This document shows positions 63,277 to 64,000 of a DNA stretch of 64,000 nucleotides, one piece after another. The stretch spans positions 821,001 through 885,000 of the forward strand of contig JAWNGF010000015.1 of NCBI GenBank assembly GCA_037039685.1, given 5' to 3'. Positions within the stretch are counted from its first letter, which is position 1, and each line of letters begins with the position of its first letter. The translations under genes and the position numbers were made by a program. A model generated the notes under the pieces. The model ran no database searches. It worked only from the letters and a program-made list of their open reading frames with translations, and was not told where the DNA came from. This DNA is from Ceratobasidium sp. AG-K. Taxonomy: Eukaryota > Basidiomycota > Agaricomycetes > Cantharellales > Ceratobasidiaceae.

Positions 63277-63562
63277 TGTTGTGAGCTAGGCTCACCATGG
63301 ACTTGTCTTGCGCCCTCTCCCATGTTTAGTGTGGTGTATGGATGATGTGTCACCCTTTGCCCATATGGCCTTGGCTGTTTCTTGGTTTCTTTGCTTCCCT
63401 TTGCCGGTGTTCCCTTTGTCTAGCCACAAACTTGTGGCTACCTTGTTACCATCATGTAACACCAGCTGCGCTTTGAATAGAGTCATGTCACTTGATGGAG
63501 CATGACTCATGGACACCCCCTGATTGGTTAGACTGTAATGACTTGTTTCTTGTGGTGGCAGT
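63277..63562 (+). repeat. Truncated LTR related to family D
   Basis: Begins TGTTGTGAGC and shares GTGTATGGATGATGTGTCACC-like sequence with the family D LTR. It is cut on the right by another LTR. Confidence 0.5.
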
Positions 63563-64000
63563 TGTCACAACCCTAGCCAAACCTTGGAGGCCAAGACTCC
63601 ACAGGTGGTAAAGATGGGGGTTGGGACAACAACAAAGGTCAAATGTATGGCACTAAGGCCTAAGTGAGTCACACAACAGAGTAGATGGGGAAAACAACAA
63701 GAGAACAAGTCTTTTAGTGACAAGACTTGTGTTGCTGGTATATATACTATCTAGAGTGGCTATGTACAATAGATAGAAGGCAACAAAGGGAAGCAAAAGA
63801 GGCAAAAGCAAGAGTTAGAGAGAAGCACTGACAAGGCAAAGGAGGTATGATAAGTCCATGGAGAACAAGGCAAAGAGACAACATGCCAGGCAGGCATGTC
63901 CCGCGATCATGGCTTACAGAAAGGCGACTAAATGCGGCAAGGCGAGCAGAACGAGACCAAACACAAGGCACACAGAGCAAGAGACAGGGAAAAGAAAAAG
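63563..64000 (-). repeat. LTR running off the window
   Basis: Starts TGTCACAACC on the plus strand, matching the reverse of the usual ...GGGTTGTGACA end. It has a TATATATA-type box near 63740 and runs to the window end, so length, partner and flank are unknown. Its family is not present elsewhere in the window. Confidence 0.45.

Overview
The window reads as nuclear DNA of a filamentous basidiomycete. The two host genes have several 48-78 bp GT-AG introns, and the rest is dominated by fungal Ty3/Gypsy chromoviruses. The protein style fits an Agaricomycete, possibly Rhizoctonia or a relative; that placement is inference from recall, not a search.

Layout. Positions 1-4535 hold nothing I can support. 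Positions 4536-7618 hold two divergently transcribed host genes: a six-exon gene of unknown function (minus) and a five-exon protein-kinase-like gene (plus). A 178-bp hairpin MITE lies at 7900-8077, followed by non-coding repeat-rich DNA. From 9190 to the end the window is almost entirely LTR retrotransposons. I name them A1 (9190-16413, minus), A2 (18345-25555, minus), A3 (28080-42263, minus), A4 (27868-56872, plus), A5 (44175-51442, plus), B1 (31041-37991, minus), C1 (fragment, 58302-61113, plus) and G1 (broken, about 17.1-26.8 kb, plus). There are also solo and partial LTRs. Matching 5-bp target duplications prove the nesting: A4 carries A3 in its 5' LTR, A5 in its gag and a solo LTR in its pol; A3 carries B1 in its pol; A2 sits in the gag of G1.

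How the elements work. Family A encodes gag, then pol (protease, reverse transcriptase, RNase H, integrase, chromodomain), then an extra third ORF of about 254 codons that is tryptophan-rich and unassigned. Family B encodes gag and pol, with an additional coiled-coil reading frame before gag that contains no ATG. In both families pol lies in the -1 frame after the slippery heptamer GGGAAAA, which is followed by a stem. In both families the primer-binding site is complementary to the LTR sequence 33-34 nt downstream of the TATA box, which is the arrangement of Tf1/sushi-type self-priming. The sequences differ between families but the complementarity is kept.

Decay. Nonsense codons in the A and B copies are TGA, mostly where sister copies encode arginine or glutamine. 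Thirteen of 16 LTR-LTR differences in the three youngest elements are CpG versus TpG/CpA. This points to cytosine methylation and deamination. B1 is the best preserved element: its 1132-codon pol is uninterrupted, its LTRs are about 99% identical, and its gag has one TGA.

Limits. All identities were counted by eye and no database was searched.
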